A DNA stretch of 64,000 bases from an uncultured Prevotellaceae bacterium (GTDB lineage: Bacteria > Bacteroidota > Bacteroidia > Bacteroidales > Bacteroidaceae). The stretch spans positions 1 to 64,000 of the forward strand of contig CACZBS010000023.1 in assembly GCA_902779455.1 (NCBI GenBank). The letters run 5' to 3'. Each line of letters opens with the position of its first letter. Position 1 is the stretch's first letter. The translations under genes were made by a program, and so were the position numbers. A model generated the notes under the pieces. It searched no databases, was not told where the DNA came from, and saw only the letters and a list, made by a program, of their open reading frames with translations. Positions 9,019 to 18,788 of this stretch are shown here, one piece after another.

Positions 9019-11556
9019 ATGAAGAAAACTACGCTTTGCACACTCGCCGCCATGCTTGCAGCAACGAGCCTGAACGCACAGAACACGCCCTCCACGCAGA
9101 TGGAACGGCTGGGCCGTGGCGTCGTAGCCCTGCCAGCCAAGAGCAGCGGCATGTTCGTCAGCTGGCGCATGCTGGGCACTGACGACGAAGACGCCATCAC
9201 GTTCGACCTCCTGCGCGACGGCACCACCATCGCGAAGAATCTCTACGCCACCTGCTATACCGACAGTCGCGGTCAGGCCTCATCTGCCTATCAGGTCGTG
9301 ACGAAAGTCAGCGGCGAGCCTGTCGACACGTCTGAGGTCGTCACGCCCTGGGCTGACGGCCATCTGACCATCGCCCTCCAGCGGCCTGCCAACGGCACCG
9401 GCGGCTGCACCTACACGCCCAACGACTGCTCCGTCGGCGACGTCGATGGCGACGGCCAGTACGAAATCTTTCTGAAATGGGATCCGTCCAATTCGCATGA
9501 CAACTCAGAGAACGGCACCACTGGCAACGTCTATATCGACTGCTACCGGCTGGACGGCACACGCCTGTGGCGCATCGATCTGGGACCCAACATCCGCGCC
9601 GGCGCACACTACACGCAGTTCATGGTCTACGACTTCGACGGCGACGGCCGGGCCGAGATGATGTGCAAGACTGCCCCAGGCAGCAAGGACGGCTTAGGCG
9701 GCAACGTCAATCGGGTAGCAACCGACGAGACCATAAGCAACCACAGTACGACGAGCAGTCATCGCAATAGCAACGGCCATATCACCTCTGGGCCAGAATA
9801 CCTGACCGTGTTTGAGGGACTGACCGGCCAGGCACTGCACACCACCTGGTATCTGCCAGGTCGGGCCGGCACTGGCGGCAGCAACGAGGACGGCTCCGAG
9901 CTGGGCAAGGTGAACACCTACCCCAGCGGATTCTGGGGTGACAACGGCTACAACCGCTCAGAGCGCTACTTGGCCGCCGTTGCCTATATCAACGGACAGG
10001 ACCGTCCCGCCTGCGCCATCTTCAGTCGCGGCTATTACACCCGCGCCTATGTATGGGCCGTCAGCTTCGACGGCACCCGTCTTCACACAGAGTGGCTCCA
10101 CGCCTCGCCTTCGGCTACGCAATCGGTGGTTTTCTCCAGCGATGTTGACGCCTCGCTGAGCTATCCCAGGTTCATCATCGACGGCGACGAACTGCAGCGC
10201 AAGGGCCTTCGCACTGCCCCCAAGAACACTGGCGGCATCACGTCGGCCGACGCCCTGCCCAACCCGGATAACGGCCGCACTGGCATCACAGGCAGCAACA
10301 CGCTCTACAGCAACGGCAATCATAACCTTTCGATTGCCGATGTCGACGGCGATGGCTGCGACGAGATCATCTGGGGCGCAGCAGCCCTGAACAACGACGG
10401 GACGATGCTCTACTCCACCGGCATGGGTCACGGCGACGCCATCCACCTGAGCGACCTGCTGCCCGACCGGCCCGGACTGGAGCTCTTCGACATCCATGAG
10501 GAGCGCGTGCGCCAAGGTTCGTGGGACGTCCACGACGCCGCTACGGGCGAAATCATCTACATCGGCGGCACCGGAGCACCCAACGGTGTCGACAACGGTC
10601 GCGGCATGTCGGCCGACATCTCAGCCGACTTCCGTGGCTTCGAGTTCTGGTCGAGCGACGACCGCACCCCGCGGCGCGCCACTGACGGCAAGTCGACATC
10701 GCTGTCGCAGACGTCGCAGAACTTCCGCATCTACTGGAACGGCGACCTTCAGGACGAACTGCTCGACGGCCACTATGCCCGCAACTCGAGCAACACCTTC
10801 GACCACGTGGACCATATCTATATCACTGAAGGCGGCAACAGCTCGCGCATTGTCGACATGACCAACCGCTCGCTTTGCAATACGACAAAGATGACGCCCA
10901 ACCTGCAGGCCGACCTCTTGGGCGACTGGCGCGAGGAGCTGGTGCTCTGGGACTATCAGAATCCCACCGAGCTCTATATCCATGCCACTAACATTGAGAC
11001 GGGCTATCGCATCCCGACCCTGATGCACGACCATGTCTACCGCATGGGCATCGCATGGCAGAACACGGCCTACAACCAGCCGCCTCACCTGGGCTACTAT
11101 CTCCCTGACGCCATGAAGCCGCGTCTGATGGCCGACAGCAAGACGCTCAACGTCGTCGTTGGCGAGCCGTTCGATATGACTTTCCACACCCGCTATGCCA
11201 AGGCAGGAATCCTGAGCGTGCGGAAAGGTCCAGACAACAAACTGACAACGGAGATCAAGGGAAGCTTCAGTTCGTCCAATAAGACAGCCTCCATCAGTGG
11301 CACGTGCAGCCAGGAGGGCGACTATACGCTGGGCTTCCGGCTGACGGGCTATGGCGGCGAGTCGGTGGTCGACACCATCATGGTCCACGCCGTGCAGGCC
11401 GATGCCATCGACGGTGTCGTCAATGACGCCACGTCAGGGCCGACGCAGATCTATGACGCCTTGGGACGTCGTATCGACAGCTCTGCCGATCGTCTGCCCA
11501 AAGGCATCTATATCATCCGCAAGAATGACAAGACATTCAAGATCAACAAGCCATGA
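9019..11556 (+). CDS. Rhamnogalacturonan lyase, PL11 family
   Basis: The 845-residue exported protein has a signal peptide (residues 1-20, cut after LNA) and the PL11 architecture: an N-terminal beta-sandwich (MERLGRGVVALP, GMFVSWRMLG), then an eight-bladed propeller with Ca-binding acidic loops such as DVDGDGQYEIF, DFDGDGRAEMM and DVDGDGCDEI. These enzymes cleave the rhamnogalacturonan I backbone by beta-elimination, giving unsaturated galacturonate ends. The C-terminus (about 765-845) has a short beta domain and a tail with IYDALGRRI and KGIYIIRKN, typical of type IX-secretion sorting tails. The KduI and uronate transporter genes around 28-34 kb could act on later steps of the same pathway. 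Confidence 0.88.
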   Translation: MKKTTLCTLAAMLAATSLNAQNTPSTQMERLGRGVVALPAKSSGMFVSWRMLGTDDEDAITFDLLRDGTTIAKNLYATCYTDSRGQASSAYQVVTKVSGEPVDTSEVVTPWADGHLTIALQRPANGTGGCTYTPNDCSVGDVDGDGQYEIFLKWDPSNSHDNSENGTTGNVYIDCYRLDGTRLWRIDLGPNIRAGAHYTQFMVYDFDGDGRAEMMCKTAPGSKDGLGGNVNRVATDETISNHSTTSSHRNSNGHITSGPEYLTVFEGLTGQALHTTWYLPGRAGTGGSNEDGSELGKVNTYPSGFWGDNGYNRSERYLAAVAYINGQDRPACAIFSRGYYTRAYVWAVSFDGTRLHTEWLHASPSATQSVVFSSDVDASLSYPRFIIDGDELQRKGLRTAPKNTGGITSADALPNPDNGRTGITGSNTLYSNGNHNLSIADVDGDGCDEIIWGAAALNNDGTMLYSTGMGHGDAIHLSDLLPDRPGLELFDIHEERVRQGSWDVHDAATGEIIYIGGTGAPNGVDNGRGMSADISADFRGFEFWSSDDRTPRRATDGKSTSLSQTSQNFRIYWNGDLQDELLDGHYARNSSNTFDHVDHIYITEGGNSSRIVDMTNRSLCNTTKMTPNLQADLLGDWREELVLWDYQNPTELYIHATNIETGYRIPTLMHDHVYRMGIAWQNTAYNQPPHLGYYLPDAMKPRLMADSKTLNVVVGEPFDMTFHTRYAKAGILSVRKGPDNKLTTEIKGSFSSSNKTASISGTCSQEGDYTLGFRLTGYGGESVVDTIMVHAVQADAIDGVVNDATSGPTQIYDALGRRIDSSADRLPKGIYIIRKNDKTFKINKP

Positions 11557-11567
11557 AGAGGACCATC

Positions 11568-11588
11568 GTGCTATCATAAGGATAGCAC
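11568..11588. terminator. Bidirectional terminator between convergent genes
   Basis: GTGCTATC (11568-11575) and GATAGCAC (11581-11588) form a perfect 8-bp stem with a 5-base loop in the 41-bp gap between the PL11 gene and the convergent MG2-type gene. Confidence 0.6.
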
Positions 11589-11597
11589 CCGAGCCCG

Positions 11598-14405
11598 TCA
11601 CTGACTATGCAACAACCGACCGTCGCCGCTCACCCCGGCGGCGGTCATTCGTATGCGGGTCTCCTTGCCGTTGTTATAGAACGTAGCCGTGAAGCGTCCC
11701 TCACTGTCGCTGACGGCATTAGGATTCCAATAGAGCGTTCGGCGATAGTCGGCAGGCTTGTCAAGCTCCCGTCTGCTATAGTCGGGCTGATAGAATTTCA
11801 TGGGCGCATTGAAGCCATGAAAGAGGATGTGACGGTCGCGGAAGGTGGTCTGCACGCCGTCGTTGGGGATGGTCATCATCTCGACGGTTGCATCCGCCGT
11901 GTAGCGCTCCTCAATCATCAGGGAGTCCTCCGTGCGCGGTTCATAGTCTGAGAAGACGCGGATGTCTTGCAAACGCTTCAGTTTAAGATTGTTATAGACA
12001 TACTGCGGCGTCCTGTTGGCTCGGAACAACCCTGCCTGTTCGACCTCCGAGGCACTTCGGTCCAAGGGCGAATAATTGCGGTAGTAAGTGGCGCCGTCGA
12101 GGCGTCCGTCGACGTGGAACGAGTTGTAGCGGTTCATGTTGCCATAGAGCAGGCGGCACACCTGGACGGGAAACTGACGGGCGTCGTAGATGCCGAAGGA
12201 CAGGCCGCGGTCGGTGATGTCATTATACATGTCGTAGGCGTCGAGGACGAAGGCCGGCCGATGCCAGTCAACGGAGCGCCGCCCACGCCGCCGTCCCTTC
12301 ACGTTGACATTGGCCAGCTGGTGGACATCGTTCTCCATCGACAGCTCCGAGAGGGTGTCGATGAGCATTTCGGCATCATAGTCGGGCATGTGCTTCTCGT
12401 AGAAGGTGTAGTCGTGGGTGAAGACGGGGTAGAAGAGGTCGCGCTTGACGTAGTAGTCAGGGTATTCATCCTCCCTTAACACCTTGGTGTCCTTGCGCGA
12501 GGCCATGTTCTTTTTCAGCGAATCGCGCTCACTGTAGGCCTTCATGTTCAGGTAGGCATCGCCATAGAAGGGAGGTATCTGGATGAGAAAGCGGCCTCCG
12601 TCCGTCTTCTGAGTGGTGCCGTAAATCTCGTTCCCGATGACTATTTCGGCCTCGACGAGCACCTCATGGCGCAGGTTCCCGTGGTTCACGCCCAGCTCAT
12701 CATTGGCCGTGCCGATGTCGCCTAAGTCATACGTATCAAGCTGCGAGTTGTCGTTGGTCGTCGTTTCCATTTCTGTCGAGATCAATCCTTCGTCCACAGT
12801 AGCATCGGCAAATGGGTCTTCAAGATTCTCCTCTCCATTGATGCTACGGCCGCCGACCATGCCGACGCCATCCTGCCAGTATCCCACCTCGTCAGGCTCT
12901 ACGGGCGGGATGCCGAGCATCTTATAGACAGCTCCCTCGACCGTCATGGCAGTCTCCGGCTGGTAGCGCATCTCGCGCTCGCCCTTGGCCAGCTCTTCCC
13001 ACTTATATTTGCGCCATCCCTGCACCATCATCAACAGGTCGAGGTGGCGCTGGTGCTGGGCGTCGTCAGCCTCGAAGTAGTAGGCCGGATGGGCTATGAA
13101 CCCGCGCAACTCGCTCGACAGCAGCAGGTCGGTCATCAGGTTGCCGTCGTCGTAGGTCGGTTCGTCGGTGTTGGTGTCATGTATGGAGATGGAGAAGGTG
13201 GTAGGTTCGTTGACGCCAGCTAATCGGACAGGCAGCGTGATGTGCTCGTAGGGCGCATAGGTGTGGTTGGGTGTGATGTCCGACGTGATGAGCTGGGCGT
13301 CGTAGTCATGATGATTGACGAAGAAGAGGCGGTCAGCCATGATCTGTCCGTCAGCATCGAAGAGGGTCAGATCGTTGACGCCTGTGGGCAACTCGTCGTA
13401 CGGCAGCTCTATCGTCTGCGAGCCTTGCAGCAGGAGCGGCTTGAAGAAGACCAACCGCCCACGGCACATGACTGACAGACCGGCGCTGCGACCTTCAAAA
13501 TGAAGGGGCACTTTGACCTCGACGAAGCTGTCCTTCAAGCGGATCGAAACGCCGCTTTGCTCTGCTTGCGGGAGCGTTTCGTTCCACTGCTTGCCGCGCC
13601 ACGTGAAGTGAGCCTTGAGGCGCTGCTTCCCCGGGGTGACCACGAACGACCCGCGGCCCATATATTCCGTCTTGATCTCAAGGGGTTGAGTGCCGTCGCC
13701 ATCTATCGTCCCCTTGATGTTGACGGCCTCGCCGTGCTGGTCGCTGACCTCGAAGGCTACACAGTTCTCGACGCCTTCTATAAGATGTCCGCCCTCGGGA
13801 TAGAACGTCACAACGAGGTCGTCCTTCTTCACGCGGGGCAGCCGCGTCTTTGGCCGTTGATACATCCGTCGGGCATCATAGTCGCCCGGCTCGTCGGGTT
13901 TGCTGTAGATGGGCAGCACGCGCGAATAGAGCCCGTCCCAAAGACGGAAGTAGTCGGCTGCCATCTTGCGGTTATAGAAATGCCACGTGTCATGACGGCT
14001 GTAGCGATGTTCGCGCACGTTGAAGTTGAGCATCCAGCGGGTGTAGGCCCGCAGCTCATAGTAGCCCGAGTAGAGCGAGTCGCGCAGGGCAAACTGCCCG
14101 CAGGTGAAGCCGTTAGGCGCCACGATGATCTGCTGCCGCTCGACGAGCAGTCCGTCAGGTGAGAGCAGCTCGACGTAGAGCATGCGGCTCATGTCCGTCG
14201 GCTTCAGATTGTCAGCCCGTACGACGTAGGCCTTATACCAAAGCGTATCTCCGACGAAGTAGCACTGGTTGTCAGTGTGTACGTAGACCTTCTCCTGCAC
14301 CTGGCTGTCCGATGCGGCCAGGAGTGCCTGATGGATGTCCTCGATATTGTCGGCCATCGCAGTCATGGCCGCCAACATCAGTAAAAGAGTCAAGAGTCGC
14401 TTCAT
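11598..14405 (-). CDS. Large exported protein with MG2-like domain
   Basis: The 935-residue product has a signal peptide (1-18, cut after AMA). The first domain has EKVYVHTDNQCYFVGDTLWYKAYV-type residues (about 38-62), which resemble the MG2 domain of alpha-2-macroglobulin-like proteins, followed by repeated beta-sandwich segments. A region near 700-800 (ANVNVKGRRRGRR, FHVDGRLDG) resembles a TonB plug, but no barrel follows. No thioester motif was seen. It is the last gene after the lipoprotein, sigma and barrel genes, with its own promoter at 14432-14462. Such proteins are common in Bacteroidota, but their role is not settled; surface or periplasmic is likely. Confidence 0.7.
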   Translation of the reverse strand: MKRLLTLLLMLAAMTAMADNIEDIHQALLAASDSQVQEKVYVHTDNQCYFVGDTLWYKAYVVRADNLKPTDMSRMLYVELLSPDGLLVERQQIIVAPNGFTCGQFALRDSLYSGYYELRAYTRWMLNFNVREHRYSRHDTWHFYNRKMAADYFRLWDGLYSRVLPIYSKPDEPGDYDARRMYQRPKTRLPRVKKDDLVVTFYPEGGHLIEGVENCVAFEVSDQHGEAVNIKGTIDGDGTQPLEIKTEYMGRGSFVVTPGKQRLKAHFTWRGKQWNETLPQAEQSGVSIRLKDSFVEVKVPLHFEGRSAGLSVMCRGRLVFFKPLLLQGSQTIELPYDELPTGVNDLTLFDADGQIMADRLFFVNHHDYDAQLITSDITPNHTYAPYEHITLPVRLAGVNEPTTFSISIHDTNTDEPTYDDGNLMTDLLLSSELRGFIAHPAYYFEADDAQHQRHLDLLMMVQGWRKYKWEELAKGEREMRYQPETAMTVEGAVYKMLGIPPVEPDEVGYWQDGVGMVGGRSINGEENLEDPFADATVDEGLISTEMETTTNDNSQLDTYDLGDIGTANDELGVNHGNLRHEVLVEAEIVIGNEIYGTTQKTDGGRFLIQIPPFYGDAYLNMKAYSERDSLKKNMASRKDTKVLREDEYPDYYVKRDLFYPVFTHDYTFYEKHMPDYDAEMLIDTLSELSMENDVHQLANVNVKGRRRGRRSVDWHRPAFVLDAYDMYNDITDRGLSFGIYDARQFPVQVCRLLYGNMNRYNSFHVDGRLDGATYYRNYSPLDRSASEVEQAGLFRANRTPQYVYNNLKLKRLQDIRVFSDYEPRTEDSLMIEERYTADATVEMMTIPNDGVQTTFRDRHILFHGFNAPMKFYQPDYSRRELDKPADYRRTLYWNPNAVSDSEGRFTATFYNNGKETRIRMTAAGVSGDGRLLHSQ

Positions 14406-14431
14406 GATGCTGTCCGTTTAATAATGCGCGA

Positions 14432-14462
14432 CAAAAATACGAATAAAAAACGAGACTGCAAA
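14432..14462 (-). promoter_or_regulatory. Promoter for the MG2-type gene
   Basis: On the minus strand TTTG (14462-14459) and TATTTTTG (14439-14432) with a 19-bp spacer, about 27 bp before the start codon. Confidence 0.6.
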
Positions 14463-14471
14463 AAACGACAA

Positions 14472-15641
14472 CTATTTATTTCTGCCAAAGTTGTAGCGAA
14501 GGCCCATCCGGAGGTCGAACTGCAGCTGGCGATCCTTGAACACGTTCTGCAGGCTGCTGCCATTGTCAGGATAATAGCGGAGCGACGGCTGGACGTAGAT
14601 GCTCGTAGCCGGCAACAGCTCATACTCGACGCCGACAGAAGCCCCGACCGCCATCTGCAGACGGTCGCGGCTGACGTGGCCCTCGCTGACCCTGGCTGCC
14701 ATATTGGCCATGGCCTCCACGCCTGCTGCAGCATAGGTCTGCAACCGGCTGGTATTCCATACGTTATAGCCCACGCTGAGGGGCACGCCCAGGTAGTGCA
14801 GCTGCTGTTTCTCGCTGGTCACATGGGCGCCGTAGCGATGGGTGAAGGTAGACGCCACGTAGCTATAGTTCAGGCCCGACTCCATCCACCAATGCTCCGA
14901 CAAGGGCATGCGCATCGAGAGTCCGAAGGTGAGCGGGGCATGATGGGTGGTCTCCTCGATGCTGTTCGACAGATAGACGGGTGCCGAGCGAGCGAGAGCC
15001 GCCGTCATGGGGCCCATATACGCGGGGCTCATCCTGAGAGGCTCCACGCTGCCTGCGTTGCCCGCAGCGAGCAGGTGGCCGGCATTGATGGAGATCGACG
15101 GGCGGAAGGCTCGCCTGCGGATGATGTCGGGTCTGGCTGCCTCCGTTTCCTTGATTCGCTCATGGGATGAAGCAGGAGGAGTCTTGACGGCGTCAGCAGG
15201 CTTAGTCTGTTCGTTAGCGGGCGTCGTCGCAGCCGTCTCTTGAACTGGCTCGACGGTCGTCTTAACGTCCTCATTCTCAATCAACAATGGTCTGACAGGC
15301 TCACGCTGAGGCGAAGCAACAGGCGCAGGGCTATTATCCGCCATCAATGCCGGCTGCGCTGAAGGCTGCGTCGACGGGGCTACTGTCGAAGCCATCGTCG
15401 TCGGCTCTGTCTGGGCAACGACGTCGTCCACAGGGGCAGGTTCTCCCCCACCCCATATCATCCATCCGCCGCCCACGAGCAGGGCCACGGCCGCCGCACC
15501 AGCCAACCAACGGCGTAAGGCCACACGACGGGCCACGGGGTGCAGCCGACGGTCGACGTCCTGCCACAGGTCGGCCGGCACGGGCTCCTCGTAGGAATCC
15601 ATGCGCTGGCTGAGTTGTTCGGTCCAGTCTTGCTGCTTCAT
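14472..15641 (-). CDS. Anti-sigma-like/outer-membrane barrel fusion protein
   Basis: The 389-residue protein has an N-terminal cytoplasmic-type segment (1-43, WTEQLSQRMDSYEEPVPADLW), one membrane span (about 45-63, WLAGAAAVALLVGGGWMIW), a long Pro/Ala/Thr-rich linker (64-180) and a C-terminal porin-like barrel (about 185-389: SISINAGHLLA, LRMGLRYNFGRNK). There is no cleavable signal peptide. The start overlaps the ECF sigma gene by 4 bp (ATGA), the usual place of an anti-sigma factor gene. I infer that the N-terminus binds the sigma factor while the C-terminal part senses or sits in the outer envelope. A PorT-like outer-membrane protein alone is the alternative. Confidence 0.7.
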   Translation of the reverse strand: MKQQDWTEQLSQRMDSYEEPVPADLWQDVDRRLHPVARRVALRRWLAGAAAVALLVGGGWMIWGGGEPAPVDDVVAQTEPTTMASTVAPSTQPSAQPALMADNSPAPVASPQREPVRPLLIENEDVKTTVEPVQETAATTPANEQTKPADAVKTPPASSHERIKETEAARPDIIRRRAFRPSISINAGHLLAAGNAGSVEPLRMSPAYMGPMTAALARSAPVYLSNSIEETTHHAPLTFGLSMRMPLSEHWWMESGLNYSYVASTFTHRYGAHVTSEKQQLHYLGVPLSVGYNVWNTSRLQTYAAAGVEAMANMAARVSEGHVSRDRLQMAVGASVGVEYELLPATSIYVQPSLRYYPDNGSSLQNVFKDRQLQFDLRMGLRYNFGRNK

Positions 15642-16189
15642 ATCTGTCGTCGTTTGTAGTCGTTAATCATTTTGCCAAGCTGGCGTTTGGCTCTCAGGAA
15701 CTGTGAGGCGGAGCTATTCTCGCGGATGCCTAACTGACGGGCTATCTCCTTGTGGCTCAGGTGGTCGAAGACGTAAAGGCAGAAGACCGTTCGATAGCCG
15801 TCGGGCAGGCTCTCAATCATCCGCTGCAGCACCTCCATCGGCACCTGCCCCACATCGGGTTCCTCCGCCGGCACGTCGATCGACTCCGGCTCGCGGTCGA
15901 CATAGAGCGCCTGCAGCCGTTTGCGCCGCTTCAGCCACGTCACGGCCTCATTGCTCACCACCCGCAGCGCCCAGCCGCGGAGCGAGCCCTCGCCGCGATA
16001 ATCAAAGTCGTCGAGGTGGGACAGGATCTTGACAAACGCTTCCTGCATCACGTCGCGGGCGGCTTCCTGATCAGCCACCATGCGCATGGCCACAGCCATG
16101 GCCGCTCCGGCCAGACGCGTGTAGAGCTCCTTCTGAGCCCCGCGCTCGCCGTTGTGTATGCGTGAGAGAAGTCGTTGCTCCGAGTCCAC
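15638..16189 (-). CDS. ECF RNA polymerase sigma factor
   Basis: The 183-residue protein has sigma region 2 (about 22-95, with DVMQEAFVKILSHL and GSLRGWALRVVSNEAVTWLKRR) and region 4 (about 120-180, LPDGYRTVFCLYVFDHLSHKEIA and a helix-turn-helix ending QFLRAKRQL). Region 3 is absent, as normal for ECF factors. It starts 8 bp after the upstream lipoprotein gene and overlaps the barrel gene. It probably directs transcription of this operon or of envelope genes when released from its regulator. Confidence 0.92.
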   Translation of the reverse strand: MDSEQRLLSRIHNGERGAQKELYTRLAGAAMAVAMRMVADQEAARDVMQEAFVKILSHLDDFDYRGEGSLRGWALRVVSNEAVTWLKRRKRLQALYVDREPESIDVPAEEPDVGQVPMEVLQRMIESLPDGYRTVFCLYVFDHLSHKEIARQLGIRENSSASQFLRAKRQLGKMINDYKRRQI

Positions 16190-16197
16190 GTTCCCCT

Positions 16198-16800
16198 CTA
16201 CTTGATTCGTTCGGCATTGAGCGTCAGATGGCCAGCATCGCTGTCCTTGATGCGCTGTCCGTCGACGTAGATGTCAGTGAGATGCAGCATCAGGCTCATC
16301 GTGCCGAGATAGGCGTTGACACTCACCTCGTTGAGGTCCTTGAAGGCGACGCTGAGGGTGTGGGTCGTGCCGCCTTGCACGACGGTCAGGACATAGTCAG
16401 GCACCATGACGCCATAGAGCAGCGTCGTCTGTGAGTAGCCCTTCTCCTGCAGCACCATCTTGAACGGCGGCTGTTCCTTCACTTCGCAGCCAGCCATGCC
16501 GGCCAGCATCAGGAACAGGTCAACGGGCGCCTTCCCGACCACCATCTCGTAGTTAGCCATGTTGAGCACTACCTCGCCGGCCGCCACGTCGGCAGCCTGA
16601 TTCAACGCCGCGACATGGTCGGCTGAAGCGCTGAAGCTCGTGAAGCTCCAACGGCCAGTAAATTTCACGCCATCACCACTCACCGCTTCCGCGCTATTAA
16701 CTGCTGGATTGACATAAGCGTGCTCGTCCTCTTCGACTGAACAGGCTCCTAACGCCAAGGCGCCGATGAGCCCTGCCATAATGAAATAATGTCGTTTCAT
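16198..16800 (-). CDS. Lipoprotein upstream of the sigma factor
   Basis: The start at 16800 gives MKRHYFIMAGLIGALALGAC, a clear lipoprotein leader (200 residues in all); a longer frame from 16848 only adds unlikely residues. The mature part is a compact beta-rich domain with no motif I can name. The C-terminus ends HLTLNAERIK. It stands 8 bp before the ECF sigma gene, so it is the first gene of the lipoprotein-sigma-barrel operon and may take part in sensing. Function unknown. Confidence 0.7.
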   Translation of the reverse strand: MKRHYFIMAGLIGALALGACSVEEDEHAYVNPAVNSAEAVSGDGVKFTGRWSFTSFSASADHVAALNQAADVAAGEVVLNMANYEMVVGKAPVDLFLMLAGMAGCEVKEQPPFKMVLQEKGYSQTTLLYGVMVPDYVLTVVQGGTTHTLSVAFKDLNEVSVNAYLGTMSLMLHLTDIYVDGQRIKDSDAGHLTLNAERIK

Positions 16801-16956
16801 ACCATGATTCTTTTTTAATAAAACAACATGAAACCTAAAATCTTGCATGCGGCATCAACTTTTTTATCGTTAATGCCTCAAGTTGTCGCTGACATCAGCC
16901 TACGGCAAAAGAAATCCGGACCGACAGAGCCGTCCGGATCATTGCTTATGGGGGAT

Positions 16957-18369
16957 TTACTGCTTCAACTTGAAGGAGCGCTCAATGCTGCTAAGTTCAT
17001 CGACGAAAGCCTGGTCGATCCTGAGGCGCTGCTCGACGGCCTGACAGCTGTGCAGCACGGTCGAATGGTCGCGGCCGCCAATGAGCTGGCCAATGCGCGA
17101 AGCAGGCATCTTGGTGAGCTTCTGGGCCAGATACATCGAGACCTGGCGCACCTGGACGAGCTCGCGCTTGCGGCTCTTGCTGAAGACGTGCTGCTGCGAG
17201 ACGCCATAGTGCTGGCAGACGCGCTCGAGGATATCGTCGATGGTCAGCGGATGGTTGTCCACCTTGACGGCACGCTTGATGATGCGCTCAGCCAGCCGCA
17301 TGTCGACGTTGCTGTTGTAGACGATGCTGAACGCCAGCAGCTGGTTGACCACGCCCTCCAGGTCGCGCACGGAGCCGTTGGCCGTTTGTGCGATGTAATG
17401 AATGACGTCGGCAGGAATCTTGAGTCCGTCGCGACGGCACTTCGAGTTGAGGATGTCGATGCACAGCTGGAGGTTAGGCTTCTCCAGCTCGGCGATGAGT
17501 CCGCAGGTGAAGCGCGTCAGCAGCCGGTCCTTGACGCCGTCGAGGTCGACGGGCGGACGGTCGCTGGCCAGGATGATCTGCTTGCCGAGGCGGAACAGAT
17601 GGTCGAAGATGTGGAAGAACGTGTCGAGCGTCCTTGGCGACGAGGCCCACTCCTGGATGTCGTCGACGATGAGGACGTCGAGCGACTGATAGAAATTGAT
17701 GAAGTCGTTGGTCGTGTTCTGACGCACGGCATCCGTGTACTGAATCTGGAACAAGCGGGCCGAGACGTAGAGCACGCGCTTCTTCGGATAGGTTTTCTTG
17801 CAATGCACGCCGATGGCGTTGATCAGATGGGTCTTGCCACAGCCGCTGGGGCCGAAGATGAAGAAGGGATTGAAGGTCGACTTGCCCGGATGCTCGGCAA
17901 TCGAGAGGCCAACCGTCCGCGGCAATTTGTTGGAGTCGCCCTCGATGAAATTGTCGAACGTCTTCTTGACATCAAGCTGCGAGTCGAGCTCCTGAGGCAC
18001 GACGGCGTCAAGGACCGTGGGTGCCTTGTTTCCGCGCGTGGTGGGCTGCATGGACTCGATGTCGGCTGAAGGCTCGCTCTCCACGTCCTGCGTGAGCCGG
18101 TGCTCCTTGTCGGTCACCAGCCTGTAGGTCAGCTTCACGTTGGTGTTGAAGCTCTTGGCCAGCGCCCACCCCATCAACCGCACATAGTACTGCTCCAGGT
18201 ATTCATATATATAAGGACTGGGAACCTGCACAAGCAGCGTCTTCTCCGCGTCGTTGTACGACTCGAAGACGATCGGCTCGAACCACGTTCGATATGTCTG
18301 CTCTGTGACGTTCTGCTTGATCAGATGAAGGCAGTTGTCCCATAGCGCCTTATGATTCTGTTGCATCAC
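16957..18369 (-). CDS. dnaA: Chromosomal replication initiator DnaA
   Basis: The 470-residue protein has the N-terminal domain I (ALWDNCLHLIKQNVTEQTYRTWF), a variable linker, the AAA+ ATPase core with Walker A GPSGCGKT (173-180) and Walker B VLIVDDIQ, and the C-terminal DNA-binding domain with the signature GRDHSTVLHSC. It binds DnaA boxes and opens the origin. A second ATG follows the first immediately. The gene stands alone on the minus strand with a promoter about 70 bp upstream. No convincing DnaA boxes were seen in the AT-rich spacer beside it. Confidence 0.97.
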   Translation of the reverse strand: MMQQNHKALWDNCLHLIKQNVTEQTYRTWFEPIVFESYNDAEKTLLVQVPSPYIYEYLEQYYVRLMGWALAKSFNTNVKLTYRLVTDKEHRLTQDVESEPSADIESMQPTTRGNKAPTVLDAVVPQELDSQLDVKKTFDNFIEGDSNKLPRTVGLSIAEHPGKSTFNPFFIFGPSGCGKTHLINAIGVHCKKTYPKKRVLYVSARLFQIQYTDAVRQNTTNDFINFYQSLDVLIVDDIQEWASSPRTLDTFFHIFDHLFRLGKQIILASDRPPVDLDGVKDRLLTRFTCGLIAELEKPNLQLCIDILNSKCRRDGLKIPADVIHYIAQTANGSVRDLEGVVNQLLAFSIVYNSNVDMRLAERIIKRAVKVDNHPLTIDDILERVCQHYGVSQQHVFSKSRKRELVQVRQVSMYLAQKLTKMPASRIGQLIGGRDHSTVLHSCQAVEQRLRIDQAFVDELSSIERSFKLKQ

Positions 18370-18438
18370 TGGCGGTTAATTAGTTAATGAAATTCTGAGC
18401 GGAGTATGTTTCTGTCTCTCTGCTTATGTTTGCGACTG

Positions 18439-18470
18439 CAAAGTTCGGAATTTTTTTTGAATCCTCCAAA
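18439..18470 (-). promoter_or_regulatory. Probable dnaA promoter
   Basis: On the minus strand TTTG (18470-18467) and GAACTTTG (18446-18439), spacer 20 bp. The -7 box differs from TAnnTTTG only at its first base. The rest of the 534-bp spacer (18370-18903) is AT-rich, without other recognisable signals except the hairpins at its right end. Confidence 0.5.
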
Positions 18471-18788
18471 TCCGCATAAAACAAATGATGTGTTTACAAT
18501 TGTCGTAACTCTTTATTCTTTCGCCGTTTAGGTTGTTTCACGATTTTTCTACAATGGCGCCACTTGTCAGATTCAAAAACTCTATTTTTCAGCTATTTAC
18601 GAATCGTAAAATTGCGGTTTCAGAAGATTTGTTATTTAGACAAAATAAAATTAGCGCCAACCCCTTCTTTTCATCTGTTCCGGCTATGTCCAGACAGCTA
18701 TTCAATGTAATAAAAATTCAGATTATTTGTAATGATTTTACAACTCCTTGGTTTTCAATCATCTTAGACAGCCCATGGAAAGAAACGG

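Noticed and set aside
16828-18069. A 413-codon plus-strand frame opposite dnaA
   Set aside because: It mirrors DnaA and has no family features of its own.
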